Source of the DNA: Veillonellaceae bacterium
Lineage (GTDB): Bacteria > Bacillota > Negativicutes > JAAYSF01
Assembly (NCBI GenBank): GCA_012523975.1
Contig: JAAYSF010000075.1
Span: forward strand, 1-54,176
Length of the DNA: 54,176 nucleotides
Direction: 5' to 3'
Below the pieces are notes generated by a model. That model searched no databases. It was given only the letters and a program-made list of their open reading frames with translations, and had not been told where the DNA came from. Made by a program: the position numbers and the translations under genes. The stretch's first letter is position 1. Each line of letters opens with the position of its first letter. This document shows positions 1 to 8,339 of the stretch, one piece after another.

Positions 1-66
1 CTCCTTAATTTTGGGTGTTAGCAACTTTAATTTTAAGGGAAATTTCACTTTATGCTCGTTTTTTTG

Positions 67-117
67 CAAAAAAATGTTGAGGTGCTTCCAGCTAGAAGCT
101 GGGTACCCCAACATTTA
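67..117. terminator. Hairpin with A/T tails at left edge
   Basis: Arms AAATGTTG (72-79) and CAACATTT (109-116) enclose an inner stem CCAGC/GCTGG. On the minus strand the hairpin runs into seven T residues; on the plus strand the tail is the weaker ATTTATTATAG. It looks like an intrinsic terminator, probably closing a gene left of the window. No gene is seen in 1-222. Confidence 0.5.
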
Positions 118-183
118 TTATAGAACCAAAATATTGGAATTGGCTAAGCAAAGGTAAAATACTGGAGCAAGAGTCACAAAAAA

Positions 184-192
184 TGCTATAAT
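184..192 (+). promoter_or_regulatory. Extended -10 promoter of the ttcA-like gene
   Basis: TATAAT at 187-192 is preceded by TG at 184-185, an extended -10 element. No good -35 is seen 17 bases upstream. The start point would fall near 199, giving a leader of about 24 bases with the ribosome-binding site GAGGTGG. Confidence 0.45.
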
Positions 193-222
193 GTCAGATA
201 TACTTACTTTATGAGGTGGAAG

Positions 223-1020
223 ATGCACTATAATTTGCCGCAACAATATTTCAGCCGCATTATGCGGGCCGTCATTGAGTTTGACTTGATTGAAGATGGC
301 GATAAAATTCTTATCGGTTTATCTGGGGGAAAAGACAGCTTATTTTTAACCTATGCCTTGGCCATGGCAAAAAAACATATGCCTGTTAAATTCGAACTTT
401 CTGCTATAACTATTGATCCAATGTTCACCGATGATTTTGAAACCAGTGCCTTGGCTAACTTCTGCCAGTCACTTGAAGTACCTTTCTACACTGAAAAGGT
501 TGACATCAGCGGTGTAATAAACAACAATAATGGAAAAGATCCCTGCTTTTCCTGTTCATTTTTTCGGCGTGGCGCTATCAACAAATTTGCCGTAAATAAC
601 GGCTTTAACAAAATAGCCTACGCTCATCACCATGACGATGCCGTAGAAACTTTCTTTATGGCGCTGTTAAATTCGGGGCAGTTAAAAACATTTCTGCCAA
701 AGACGTACCTTGATCGAACTAAACTGACTGTTATCAGGCCGTTGATTTATTTCCGTGAGCACGAGCTGAAGGAGACGCCGGCGCTTCATGGGTTCACACC
801 ACTCCCCAGCCCCTGCCCGTTAGACGGCAAGACTAAACGGCAGGAAATCAAGGAACTCATCCAATCTTTAAGCAAAATTGATGCTGATATTTACGACCAT
901 TTAACTTCAGGAATGCGCATAAGCGCCGTTCAGGAATTATGGCCCGCCCCGATTGACCGCGATCAAATGCTACAAAAGCATATTGCCTTCTGGAAAACAC
1001 AAAAGAACGTATATAAATAA
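223..1020 (+). CDS. TtcA-like tRNA 2-thiolation ATP-binding protein
   Basis: This is a PP-loop ATPase of the TtcA/TtuA group, which adenylates a tRNA base and replaces oxygen by sulfur with help of an iron-sulfur cluster. The ATP motif SGGKDS lies at residues 34-39. A CxxC pair (PCFSCSF) in the middle and a third cysteine in SPCPLDGK near residue 197 match the cluster ligands of TtcA. HHHDDAVE is the second conserved PP-loop-family block. An ATG at 211 is in frame, but GAGGTGG at 213-219 is an obvious Shine-Dalgarno for the ATG at 223, so I start there (265 aa). The gene stands alone and ends in a bidirectional terminator. Whether the target is cytidine 32 of tRNA cannot be read from the sequence. 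Confidence 0.85.
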   Translation: MHYNLPQQYFSRIMRAVIEFDLIEDGDKILIGLSGGKDSLFLTYALAMAKKHMPVKFELSAITIDPMFTDDFETSALANFCQSLEVPFYTEKVDISGVINNNNGKDPCFSCSFFRRGAINKFAVNNGFNKIAYAHHHDDAVETFFMALLNSGQLKTFLPKTYLDRTKLTVIRPLIYFREHELKETPALHGFTPLPSPCPLDGKTKRQEIKELIQSLSKIDADIYDHLTSGMRISAVQELWPAPIDRDQMLQKHIAFWKTQKNVYK

Positions 1021-1059
1021 AGAATGAACTCCGGATTTTCCGGAGTTCATTTTTATTTA
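1013..1059. terminator. Bidirectional intrinsic terminator
   Basis: A perfect 12-bp stem (1024-1035 with 1039-1050, loop TTT) is followed by TTTTATTT on the plus strand and preceded by an A-rich stretch, so it can stop both the plus-strand TtcA-like gene and the convergent DUF169 gene. Confidence 0.9.
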
Positions 1060-1796
1060 ATACGTTCGCGTATTTTGTGCCAAAGATGTTTTTCAATAAA
1101 ACTGCCGTCAATATTATCTTCCATCTCCTTGAACATAGCAAATGGAACAGTAAATGACAATATGTCGGCATCAACCATCGGCCGCACCGTAATGTCGATT
1201 AAACCAACTACTGCTCGCTGCGTATCACGACGAGCCTCACTGTATGGCAATAAACAAGTTGCCTGGCAGCCTGACCCAAACGGTATAATCACATTATCAG
1301 AAGTTGGCCGGTTATAATTAGCAAGGACAACCAACGCAGACAACTGATCGGCATTAGCATAAAACACTACTAATTGAGGTTTTTCCTGCTCATTGTCAAC
1401 TTCTGTTAAAGGTTTAAAAACAACATATTGATACGGAATATCTGTCATCGGAAGATTATCTGCGAACTGTTGAGCAAATTCAGGGGTCTTTTTATAGCCT
1501 TCTCCAGGCATATAGCCCTCGCCGCGGCCTGTTGATAGGAAATATTCAATGCCGCCCGGGAATTTCGGATAAGCATTGCCGAACCCTAAACCAACTTCCC
1601 CGCCAATACAACCGGCAGTCTTACGATCAAAAACGGCGGTACGTCCTTTGGCCGCAGCATTCAGCATGGCAATAACACATCCGCGGCGTCCTTCCATAAA
1701 CTGCATGGCATTTTCCGGCTTGTTATCGGTAAACATGACGGCCACCGGTTGATAACGAAGCTTTAATTCCCTGGATATACGACTTTCCACAATCAT
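1053..1796 (-). CDS. DUF169 family protein
   Basis: This is an uncharacterised DUF169 (COG2043) protein of about 247 aa. Recognisable blocks are the N-terminal LRYQPVAVMF, the cysteine-containing RRGCVIAML and GCIGGEVGLGF, and the later IIPFGSGCQATCLLPYSEA. The scattered conserved cysteines suggest metal or redox chemistry, but no reaction is known. An upstream ATG at 1808 is in frame; GAGGGAG directly precedes the ATG at 1796, which I prefer. It follows the deacetylase-like gene by about 20 bases and is probably co-transcribed with it. It ends at the shared terminator with the TtcA-like gene. Confidence 0.8.
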   Translation of the reverse strand: MIVESRISRELKLRYQPVAVMFTDNKPENAMQFMEGRRGCVIAMLNAAAKGRTAVFDRKTAGCIGGEVGLGFGNAYPKFPGGIEYFLSTGRGEGYMPGEGYKKTPEFAQQFADNLPMTDIPYQYVVFKPLTEVDNEQEKPQLVVFYANADQLSALVVLANYNRPTSDNVIIPFGSGCQATCLLPYSEARRDTQRAVVGLIDITVRPMVDADILSFTVPFAMFKEMEDNIDGSFIEKHLWHKIRERIK

Positions 1797-1815
1797 CAGC
1801 TCCCTCATTATTTTG

Positions 1816-3033
1816 TTATCTCACCATGTCAGACACAAATACAAGTTTAATACCGCTCTCCTCAAGCTCAGTTATCATTTCTTGTATAGCCGCAGCAGTA
1901 GTAAGGCGAGCATGGCCGATAACTATAACGCTGCCATCACGGAGCGCCATATCACGAGCGATACGCAACTGCCGTTTGACTGCCGCTACATCGTTATCAT
2001 TATCAATAAATAAGTCATTTGCGGCTGTTTTAACCCCTAACTGCCGCGCCGTTGCCACTCCGACTGACTTACTATTGGTGCGACTGTCAACAAAGAATAG
2101 GCTATTTGCCTTAATTACCGAAAGCACCTGCCGCATAACCCGCTGATCGGCTGTAGCCCTTGATCCCTGATGATTATTTATTCCTATGATACCAGGGATA
2201 GCTTGGATAGCCCTCGAAACAGTTTCACGGATTTCAGTATCACCCATACCTATACCAATGGTTATCCGTTCCGATTGTTCACTAGCCGCCAAGGGCTCCA
2301 TCGGCAGATGCAGCATAACTTGATGTCCTGAGCTTATCCCGCGCGTGGCGGCCTCATTACTGCTAGAGCGATATGGAAGCACAGCGAAGGTTAACGGCCG
2401 GTCGATAGCTGCAAAAGCGTTTATTGGCTCGCTGCTATAACCAAAATCATCAATAACTATCGCCATTTCACCTTTTGCGCTGACCGGAGGTTTACGGATT
2501 TCAACTGCTACTTTTTCCTGCTGGATGTAAACACGATCAGTTATTACCGTTATGACATCACCGGCCAAATTATCAGTAAGACCAATATCCAACCTTACGA
2601 CGGATAGGCCTTGATAGTTGTCAGGTTGGGCATCAAAAACTTCGCCCCCGACCCCGTTAACCTCCGCAGCGGCACGCTGCCTGATTGTATCAAGATCAGT
2701 TCCAGACATACTCACTAATATCTGTCTGGTATGCCAACGGATGGTGCCTTCCACCTGCTGCCTTGGTATTTCCTTATTAGCTTCTTTAACGTCTTGCAGC
2801 TTTAGGTTGGCATTACCGATAAAACTGTCTACAGCTTTATGAACCTTTTGTGAGGCAGCTGAATAATCGACCACCGATCCCGCGCCTGTCTTTTCCAGAT
2901 TATAATTAGGCACTACTTGTTGTCTGCCTTTCGGCGTTTTGCTGTTGTTGTCCGATACAACAAAGTACAAGCCTGCCGTTATTAAGATCATTAGTACTAA
3001 TATCCAAGGGGCCCGGTTAGTACGTTTTGCCAT
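1816..3033 (-). CDS. Divergent polysaccharide deacetylase (YibQ-like)
   Basis: The protein (405 aa) has an N-terminal membrane anchor (about residues 9-27, WILVLMILITAGLYFVV), a linker region of about 165 residues and a C-terminal divergent polysaccharide deacetylase domain (Polysacc_deac_2, YibQ type). Domain landmarks are AIVIDDFG, MLHLPMEP, INNHQGSRAT and FFVDSRTNS. The family is thought to act on cell-envelope glycans outside the membrane, but its substrate is not established. A TTG at 3039 is in frame but sits only two bases from AGGAG; the ATG at 3033 has an 8-base spacing and is chosen. A sigma-A-like promoter is at 3060-3088. Confidence 0.82.
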   Translation of the reverse strand: MAKRTNRAPWILVLMILITAGLYFVVSDNNSKTPKGRQQVVPNYNLEKTGAGSVVDYSAASQKVHKAVDSFIGNANLKLQDVKEANKEIPRQQVEGTIRWHTRQILVSMSGTDLDTIRQRAAAEVNGVGGEVFDAQPDNYQGLSVVRLDIGLTDNLAGDVITVITDRVYIQQEKVAVEIRKPPVSAKGEMAIVIDDFGYSSEPINAFAAIDRPLTFAVLPYRSSSNEAATRGISSGHQVMLHLPMEPLAASEQSERITIGIGMGDTEIRETVSRAIQAIPGIIGINNHQGSRATADQRVMRQVLSVIKANSLFFVDSRTNSKSVGVATARQLGVKTAANDLFIDNDNDVAAVKRQLRIARDMALRDGSVIVIGHARLTTAAAIQEMITELEESGIKLVFVSDMVR

Positions 3034-3059
3034 CGACAAATCTCCTATTGTGATTATTT

Positions 3060-3088
3060 TCTATATTATTTCAACAAATTGCTGCCAA
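3060..3088 (-). promoter_or_regulatory. Promoter of the YibQ-like gene
   Basis: On the minus strand TTGGCA (3088-3083) and TATAGA (3065-3060) are separated by 17 bases, a good sigma-A arrangement about 27 bases before the chosen ATG. Confidence 0.6.
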
Positions 3089-3153
3089 AATCCTCTCCCC
3101 GGCTGAACCATGTATAGCTTCAGACAGACTGAGAATACCTACAAATATGCTAA

Positions 3154-3180
3154 GAAACCTGACCAATGGCCAGGTTTTAA
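3154..3180 (-). terminator. Putative terminator of the histidine operon
   Basis: AAACCTG (3155-3161) pairs with CAGGTTT (3171-3177), with an inner CC/GG pair after one mismatch. The minus-strand T tail is short (GTTTCTTA), so strength is uncertain. Confidence 0.45.
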
Positions 3181-3190
3181 AAATAAATTA

Positions 3191-3928
3191 TTACTTTTTC
3201 CCAACAACTGCGCAGTATATTGCAAAATGGCTTTGTCCATCAATACCTAATGCATTGTTTAGCGCCTCGTCATCAAAAGCTGCGATTGCACAGGTGCCGC
3301 AGCCAATCGACTCGCTTGTCAGATAAAGATTTTGACAGACATGGCCAGCATCAAGATGCAAATAACGATAACCGCGGTCGCCGTATTTCCAAGTCATTCT
3401 TTCAGTTACCGCCGTCCAAATAAAAGTGACGGCGCTTAACTTTATTGACGGTTGCTTTAAGCAAGCAGCAAAGATTTCATCAGATATCTCTTTCGTCAAC
3501 TTCACCGGCAGAAGCTTATGTTCGAGCGCCAAGAAACGATATAAGCCAGGCTCGAGGTCTTCCACATTATTCACCAATAAATAGGTCTCAAAAGCGTGGC
3601 AAGCCCCTGCCGACGGTACAGTCCGAAATGTTGCTTTATCACCCATTATGCCCTTAACACCCTGAGTGCACCATAGCAAATATGAAAGTTCAGGCAATGT
3701 AACCTTCCGTCCGGAAAACTGTCGTGTGCTTGTCCGCAGTTCAATAAACTCCAGCAAGTTTAAATTAATTTCCGGAAATGTCTCAGGGTCCGGCAAGTCA
3801 ATCAGCGGCAGAGTATTATCATATTCAAGCTGAAGACGCGGCTGAGGTATTCCCTGTTCCTTCCCTGAAGCGTCAAGATATTTATACTGCGTTAACTGCA
3901 TAAAGTGTTGTCCAATAGTTTTTTCCAT
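3191..3928 (-). CDS. SagB/ThcOx-type nitroreductase
   Basis: A 245-aa FMN-dependent nitroreductase-fold protein of the SagB/ThcOx group. FMN-binding landmarks are the N-terminal ELRTSTRQFSG, the central TVPSAGACHAFETYL, and DAGHVCQNLYLTSESIGCG near the C terminus. Family members include azoline oxidases of peptide biosynthesis and many stand-alone oxidoreductases of unknown substrate. It begins one base after the hisIE stop, and its Shine-Dalgarno AAAGGAGG lies in the last codons of hisIE, so it is probably translated as the last cistron of the histidine operon. No cyclodehydratase or precursor-peptide gene is nearby, so a peptide-modifying role is not supported here. Confidence 0.82.
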   Translation of the reverse strand: MEKTIGQHFMQLTQYKYLDASGKEQGIPQPRLQLEYDNTLPLIDLPDPETFPEINLNLLEFIELRTSTRQFSGRKVTLPELSYLLWCTQGVKGIMGDKATFRTVPSAGACHAFETYLLVNNVEDLEPGLYRFLALEHKLLPVKLTKEISDEIFAACLKQPSIKLSAVTFIWTAVTERMTWKYGDRGYRYLHLDAGHVCQNLYLTSESIGCGTCAIAAFDDEALNNALGIDGQSHFAIYCAVVGKK

Positions 3929-3929
3929 A

Positions 3930-4583
3930 TTACTTCCTCCTTTCCTGTAATTCAGTTAATAATTCACTTGGCGTAATATTATGATACGACAGCAGTACCA
4001 GACAGTGGTACCAGAGATCAGCCATTTCATATAAGATTTCTGCTTTATTATTGTTCTTTGAAGCTATAATTGTCTCAGCCGACTCTTCACCAACCTTTTT
4101 TAGAATCTTATCCTGCCCCTTAGTAAAAAGATAGGTGGTGTACGACCCCTCTTTGGGGTTTTGTTTGCGATCGGCTATAACATCATACAGTTCGTGAAGA
4201 ATGGCAGCTGCTGACTGCCCGTAAACCTTGCTTACATCAACTATCTTATCAGCACTAATGTCTGTCTCAGCAATTTTTCGGCTAAAGCAGGAAAAAGTCC
4301 CTTCATGGCAGGCGGCTCCAGTCTGGTCAACCTTTACCAAAATTGCATCGGCATCACAATCGTAGTAAATTTCTTGAACCTTTTGCACATGGCCCGATGT
4401 TTCGCCCTTTTGCCATAATCTTGCCCGGCTGCGGCTGTAAAACCAAGTGACCTTCGTTTCAACTGTCTTTTTTAGGGCTTCTTGATTCATATATGCCAAC
4501 ATTAAAACAGTATTCGTTCTAGCGTCTTGAATTATAGCCGGTACAAGCCCTTGCTTATCAAATTTTATTTGTTCTATGTTCAC
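3930..4583 (-). CDS. hisIE: HisIE bifunctional PRA-CH / PRA-PH
   Basis: A fused phosphoribosyl-AMP cyclohydrolase and phosphoribosyl-ATP pyrophosphatase (217 aa), steps 2 and 3 of histidine synthesis. The HisI part (about residues 1-115) has the metal-binding cluster DCDADA and the cysteines of [11 protein letters not shown]. The HisE part (about 120-217) has [13 protein letters not shown] and YEMADLWYH, typical of the all-alpha NTP-pyrophosphatase fold. It starts with GTG in a GTGA overlap with the hisF stop, with GAGGTGAG just upstream, which implies translational coupling. Confidence 0.97.
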   Translation of the reverse strand: MNIEQIKFDKQGLVPAIIQDARTNTVLMLAYMNQEALKKTVETKVTWFYSRSRARLWQKGETSGHVQKVQEIYYDCDADAILVKVDQTGAACHEGTFSCFSRKIAETDISADKIVDVSKVYGQSAAAILHELYDVIADRKQNPKEGSYTTYLFTKGQDKILKKVGEESAETIIASKNNNKAEILYEMADLWYHCLVLLSYHNITPSELLTELQERRK

Positions 4584-5338
4584 AGTCTCACCTCTACGTT
4601 GCGGGACTTGAGATATTCCTTTACCTGTCTGACAGTAAACTTCCCATAATGAAATACCGAAGCAGCCAAAACCGCATCGGCCTTACCCGCCGTAAGCACA
4701 TCATAAAAATGGTGAAGTTCTCCGGCACCACCTGAAGCAATAACCGGAACGTCAACTGCCTCCGACACCGCACGCGTCAAAGCAATATCATAACCGTCTT
4801 TTGTTCCGTCTTTATCCATACTGGTTAAGAGAATTTCCCCGGCTCCAAGATAGGTCGCCTTTTTTGCCCACTCAATTACATCAAGTCCGGTCGGTGTTCG
4901 CCCGCCGTTTATATATACTTCCCATTTGTTATCCCCAGCATGCCTTGCATCAACTGCCAGAACAATGCATTGACGCCCAAACACTTTAGCGCCTTCTGCT
5001 AGCAGTTCCGGGTTCTTTACGGCAGCTGTATTAAGTGACACCTTATCGGCTCCGGCTTTTAGTATTGTCCGGATATCATCGAGGGCACGGATGCCACCGC
5101 CCACAGTGAATGGAATAAATACTTGGGCCGCCGTCTCCTCGACCACCTGAACTATAGTCTTGCGTTCCTCGCAGGAGGCTGTTATATCTAAAAAAACAAG
5201 CTCATCAGCAATTTCTTTGTCATACACCGACGCAAGTTCAACCGGGTCGCCGGCGTCCCTGAGACCTATAAAGTTTGTCCCTTTTACTACACGTCCGTCC
5301 TTAACATCAAGACAAGGGATAATCCGCTTGGTATACAT
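4580..5338 (-). CDS. hisF: Imidazole glycerol phosphate synthase, cyclase subunit
   Basis: HisF (252 aa) is the TIM-barrel subunit that uses ammonia from HisH to make imidazole glycerol phosphate and AICAR. Family blocks are [12 protein letters not shown] at the N terminus (with a catalytic Asp), [11 protein letters not shown] (phosphate site), the second catalytic region [12 protein letters not shown] and [13 protein letters not shown]. Length is normal. It begins four bases after hisA and overlaps hisIE by four bases. The AICAR released feeds back into the purine pathway encoded at 26.6-33.8 kb. Confidence 0.98.
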   Translation of the reverse strand: MYTKRIIPCLDVKDGRVVKGTNFIGLRDAGDPVELASVYDKEIADELVFLDITASCEERKTIVQVVEETAAQVFIPFTVGGGIRALDDIRTILKAGADKVSLNTAAVKNPELLAEGAKVFGRQCIVLAVDARHAGDNKWEVYINGGRTPTGLDVIEWAKKATYLGAGEILLTSMDKDGTKDGYDIALTRAVSEAVDVPVIASGGAGELHHFYDVLTAGKADAVLAASVFHYGKFTVRQVKEYLKSRNVEVRL

Positions 5339-5342
5339 TTAA

Positions 5343-6071
5343 TCACTCTCCCCGTGCAACCATAATGGCCTCCGTTAGGTTAAGGCTACCGGTATATATA
5401 GCTTTACCAACAATAACGCCTTCAACGCCGTCGTTTGCCGCAGCCTTGACAGCATAAATATCGTCCAAACAACTGACCCCGCCCGAGGCAATAACCTTTA
5501 TTCCGGCAGTTCTTGCCAAAGTTCCGGTCGCAGCAATATTAACGCCTGCCAACGTGCCGTCGCGAGAAATATCAGTATAAATAATTCGCTCAACGCCAAC
5601 ATCGGCCATTTTCTTTGCTAGTTCCTCGGCTTGAATACCGCCGCTGACACCCCAACCGTCAACAGCTACCTGCCCCTCTCTGGCGTCGATGCCAACAACT
5701 ATCTTAGCGCCATGTAACCGGCAAGCCTGCTCAACCAGTTCAGGCTTACGGACTGCTACCGAACCAACAATCACTCTGTTGACGCCCGTCTGTAAAACCT
5801 CTTCAATATTTTCAAGGGTTCGTATACCGCCCCCTAATTGTATCGGTATATTAACTGATTTAACAATGTCCTTTACTATGTCTAAATTAACCGACTTGCC
5901 TGCTAATGCACCATCTAAGTCTACAACATGCAAAAACTCCGCGCCTTGCGCTGCCCACTTTTCGGCCATATCGACCGGATTATCGGCGAAAACGGTTTCC
6001 TGATCAAAACGGCCCTCAGTTAGCCTCACGCATTTACCGCCGCGGATATCAATTGCAGGAAATATAATCAT
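5343..6071 (-). CDS. hisA: ProFAR isomerase
   Basis: HisA (242 aa) isomerises ProFAR to PRFAR. The TIM-barrel shows FPAIDIRGGKCVRL with the catalytic aspartate, QLGGGIRTLE and IASGGVSCLDDI phosphate-binding loops, and YTDISRDGTLAGVN with the second catalytic aspartate. The start overlaps the hisH stop as ATGA, with GGAG nine bases before the ATG. Confidence 0.98.
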   Translation of the reverse strand: MIIFPAIDIRGGKCVRLTEGRFDQETVFADNPVDMAEKWAAQGAEFLHVVDLDGALAGKSVNLDIVKDIVKSVNIPIQLGGGIRTLENIEEVLQTGVNRVIVGSVAVRKPELVEQACRLHGAKIVVGIDAREGQVAVDGWGVSGGIQAEELAKKMADVGVERIIYTDISRDGTLAGVNIAATGTLARTAGIKVIASGGVSCLDDIYAVKAAANDGVEGVIVGKAIYTGSLNLTEAIMVARGE

Positions 6072-6676
6072 AGTTTCAGCTCCTTGAAGTTGGCAAGAAT
6101 CTTAAGACCTACACTGCTTGATTTTTCCGGATGAAATTGCACGGCTTGGACGTTGCCATATCCAACCGCAGCTGTAACTGTACCGCCATAATTAGCCACA
6201 GCAGTGATAATTCCCGGGGCTTTTGGTACTGCGTGATAACTATGCACAAAATATACATATGAATTTGCCGGCATCCCAGCAAAGAGCCGGCTATTAGCTT
6301 GAAACTTCAGACTATTCCAGCCCATATGTGGAATCTTAAAGCCCGGCGCCTCAATTTTTCGGACCACTCCGGGAAAAATTTTTAGTCCCTCAACTTCGGG
6401 ATCCTCTTCACTGCTCTCAAATAATAGCTGCAAACCAAGACAGATTCCCAGAAAAGGAGTACCCCGCTTTATAATATGCCGTATAACTTCTACCAGTTTA
6501 TAGTCTACGAGGTTTTTCATGCAGTCGCCGAAAGCTCCAACGCCTGGCAAAATTACCTTTTCAGCATTTTCTATTACAGAAGCATCACTGGTTATTACCG
6601 TCTCAGCGCCTAGCATGGTAAACGCTTTATGAACACTGTAAAGATTGCCCATACCATAATCAATAATCGCAATCAT
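6068..6676 (-). CDS. hisH: Imidazole glycerol phosphate synthase, glutaminase subunit
   Basis: HisH is the class I glutamine amidotransferase that supplies ammonia to HisF. It shows the start IAIIDYGMGNLYSVHKAF, the oxyanion strand region LPGVGAFGDCM, the nucleophile elbow GICLGLQLLFE and the His-Glu pair in VQFHPEKSS. A TTG at 6685 is in frame but directly abuts AAGGAG (6686-6691); the ATG at 6676 is nine bases downstream and is chosen (202 aa). Confidence 0.97.
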   Translation of the reverse strand: MIAIIDYGMGNLYSVHKAFTMLGAETVITSDASVIENAEKVILPGVGAFGDCMKNLVDYKLVEVIRHIIKRGTPFLGICLGLQLLFESSEEDPEVEGLKIFPGVVRKIEAPGFKIPHMGWNSLKFQANSRLFAGMPANSYVYFVHSYHAVPKAPGIITAVANYGGTVTAAVGYGNVQAVQFHPEKSSSVGLKILANFKELKL

Positions 6677-6689
6677 CTTTTTCAACTCC

Positions 6690-7274
6690 TTACAGCATTC
6701 CTTTAGTCGACATTACACCATTAATCCGAGCATCTAGCCGTGTTGCCTCATCAAGCGCTCTTCCCAGTGCCTTAAACAGAGCTTCCACAATATGATGAGC
6801 GTTTTTCCCGGCCAGCATTTTTACATGCAGTGTTAAACCGGCATTATTAGCAAGTGCCCGAAGAAATTCCTCGGTCATTTCACAATCATAATTACCAATG
6901 CGATCAGTCTGTACTTCTACGTCATAGACCAAGAACGAACGTCCGCTTATATCTAACGACACCATTACAAGCGCCTCATCCATGGGTACAAACGCTGTTC
7001 CATAACGTCTAATGCCAGTCTTATCACCCAGTGCTTTCTTAATCACCTGGCCTAAGACAATTCCCGCATCTTCTATAGTGTGATGGCAGTCAACAAATAA
7101 ATCTCCATCAGCTTTTAGCTTTAAATCAAACAATCCATGCTTAGCCAGCAATATAAGCATATGATCAAAGAAACCAACACCTGTGCTGATTTCGGCTTTG
7201 CCTGATCCGTCGATATTCACTACTGCGGAAATAGCGGTTTCAGCTGTTTTTCTTGACAGCTCGGCAGTTCGCAT
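6690..7274 (-). CDS. hisB: Imidazoleglycerol-phosphate dehydratase
   Basis: A monofunctional HisB dehydratase (194 aa) without the histidinol-phosphatase domain of enterobacterial HisB. The two manganese-binding repeats DCHHTIEDAGI and NAHHIVEALFKALG are present, as are GVGFFDHML and the C-terminal MSTKGML. No histidinol-phosphate phosphatase gene is seen in the window, so that step must be encoded elsewhere. Start ATG 7274 follows GAGGG. Confidence 0.98.
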   Translation of the reverse strand: MRTAELSRKTAETAISAVVNIDGSGKAEISTGVGFFDHMLILLAKHGLFDLKLKADGDLFVDCHHTIEDAGIVLGQVIKKALGDKTGIRRYGTAFVPMDEALVMVSLDISGRSFLVYDVEVQTDRIGNYDCEMTEEFLRALANNAGLTLHVKMLAGKNAHHIVEALFKALGRALDEATRLDARINGVMSTKGML

Positions 7275-7279
7275 CCCAC

Positions 7280-8338
7280 TTACCCTCTTTCCATATAAGC
7301 TTTTACAGTCTTGATTAATATATCGTTTTCAACCGGAGTGCCGACGGATATTCGTATGCAGTCAGCAAGCTCAGCAGATGAGCTGAAATCCCTTACACCT
7401 ATTCCCTTATCGGCTAGGTAAGAATTTAGTTCCTTGGCGCGGCAAGTTCTAATCAATATAAAATTAGCTTCCGACGGATAAACATCTATGCCCGGAACCG
7501 CCTGTAACGCCTCAGCCATACGATTGCGTTCAGTAATTGTCTGCTGAATGCCTGTGGAAAATTCATCACGCATTTGATAGACAACCTCAGCCGCCGCAAG
7601 TGATAAAGCATTAACATGATACGGCATCATTACTTTGCCAACCGCCGCAGTCAGTTCAGGCGAAGCCAGCATATAGCCGACGCGAGCCGACGCCAGACCG
7701 TAGGCCTTTGAAAAAGTTCTGGTGACAATTAAGTTCTTATAGTCAGCTAAAAGTCCGACGGCTGATTTTCCGTAAAATTCATAATAGGCTTCATCAACAA
7801 CGACAGGGCAATCTGCCCGGTTTAGGATGTATTCGATATCTTCCGGCGGCATAACATTACCAGTAGGATTATTAGGGTTGCATAGCATAATAAGACTGGC
7901 TTTTGAAGTTCGGGCGGCTTCGACAACTTTATCGCGGTCTAATGAAAAATCAGCATTGAGCGGCACCTGCACCGCCTTGCTGTCAGCCATTTTAACATAG
8001 ATGCCATACATCGAAAATGATGGCGTCGGGTATACAATGCTATTCGCTGATCCGCCCAGTGCATGGCAAAGAGCCAGCAATATTTCACTTGAGCCGCTGC
8101 CGATTATAACATGATCGATTGTTAAGCTGAATTCGCGGGCAATTTGTTCCCGAAGTCCAATCATCCCCATCTCAGGATAACGGTTAAACGCCAGAAATGA
8201 CAGCTTGCTTATTACCTTCTCCTGCACTAGCGGCGGCAAATTCACCGGACTTTCATTTGCATCCAGTTTAATATCCCATTCTTTTTCCTCAACTGTATAT
8301 GTCGGTAGCGTTTCTAGCCCTGCTCGAAATTTCCACAT
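7280..8338 (-). CDS. hisC: Histidinol-phosphate aminotransferase
   Basis: HisC (352 aa) is a fold-type I PLP enzyme that transfers an amino group to imidazole-acetol phosphate. Visible are LDANESPVNLPP near the N terminus, the IIGSGSSEI cofactor-phosphate loop, CNPNNPTGN, VVDEAYYEF with the PLP-ring Asp, and RTFSKAYGLASARVGY with the Schiff-base lysine. It starts one base after the hisD stop. Confidence 0.97.
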   Translation of the reverse strand: MWKFRAGLETLPTYTVEEKEWDIKLDANESPVNLPPLVQEKVISKLSFLAFNRYPEMGMIGLREQIAREFSLTIDHVIIGSGSSEILLALCHALGGSANSIVYPTPSFSMYGIYVKMADSKAVQVPLNADFSLDRDKVVEAARTSKASLIMLCNPNNPTGNVMPPEDIEYILNRADCPVVVDEAYYEFYGKSAVGLLADYKNLIVTRTFSKAYGLASARVGYMLASPELTAAVGKVMMPYHVNALSLAAAEVVYQMRDEFSTGIQQTITERNRMAEALQAVPGIDVYPSEANFILIRTCRAKELNSYLADKGIGVRDFSSSAELADCIRISVGTPVENDILIKTVKAYMERG

Positions 8339-8339
8339 A

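Noticed and set aside
3191-3928. Thiazole/oxazole-modified peptide cluster based on the SagB-like enzyme
   Set aside because: No cyclodehydratase, leader peptide or exporter gene is nearby; the context is histidine biosynthesis.
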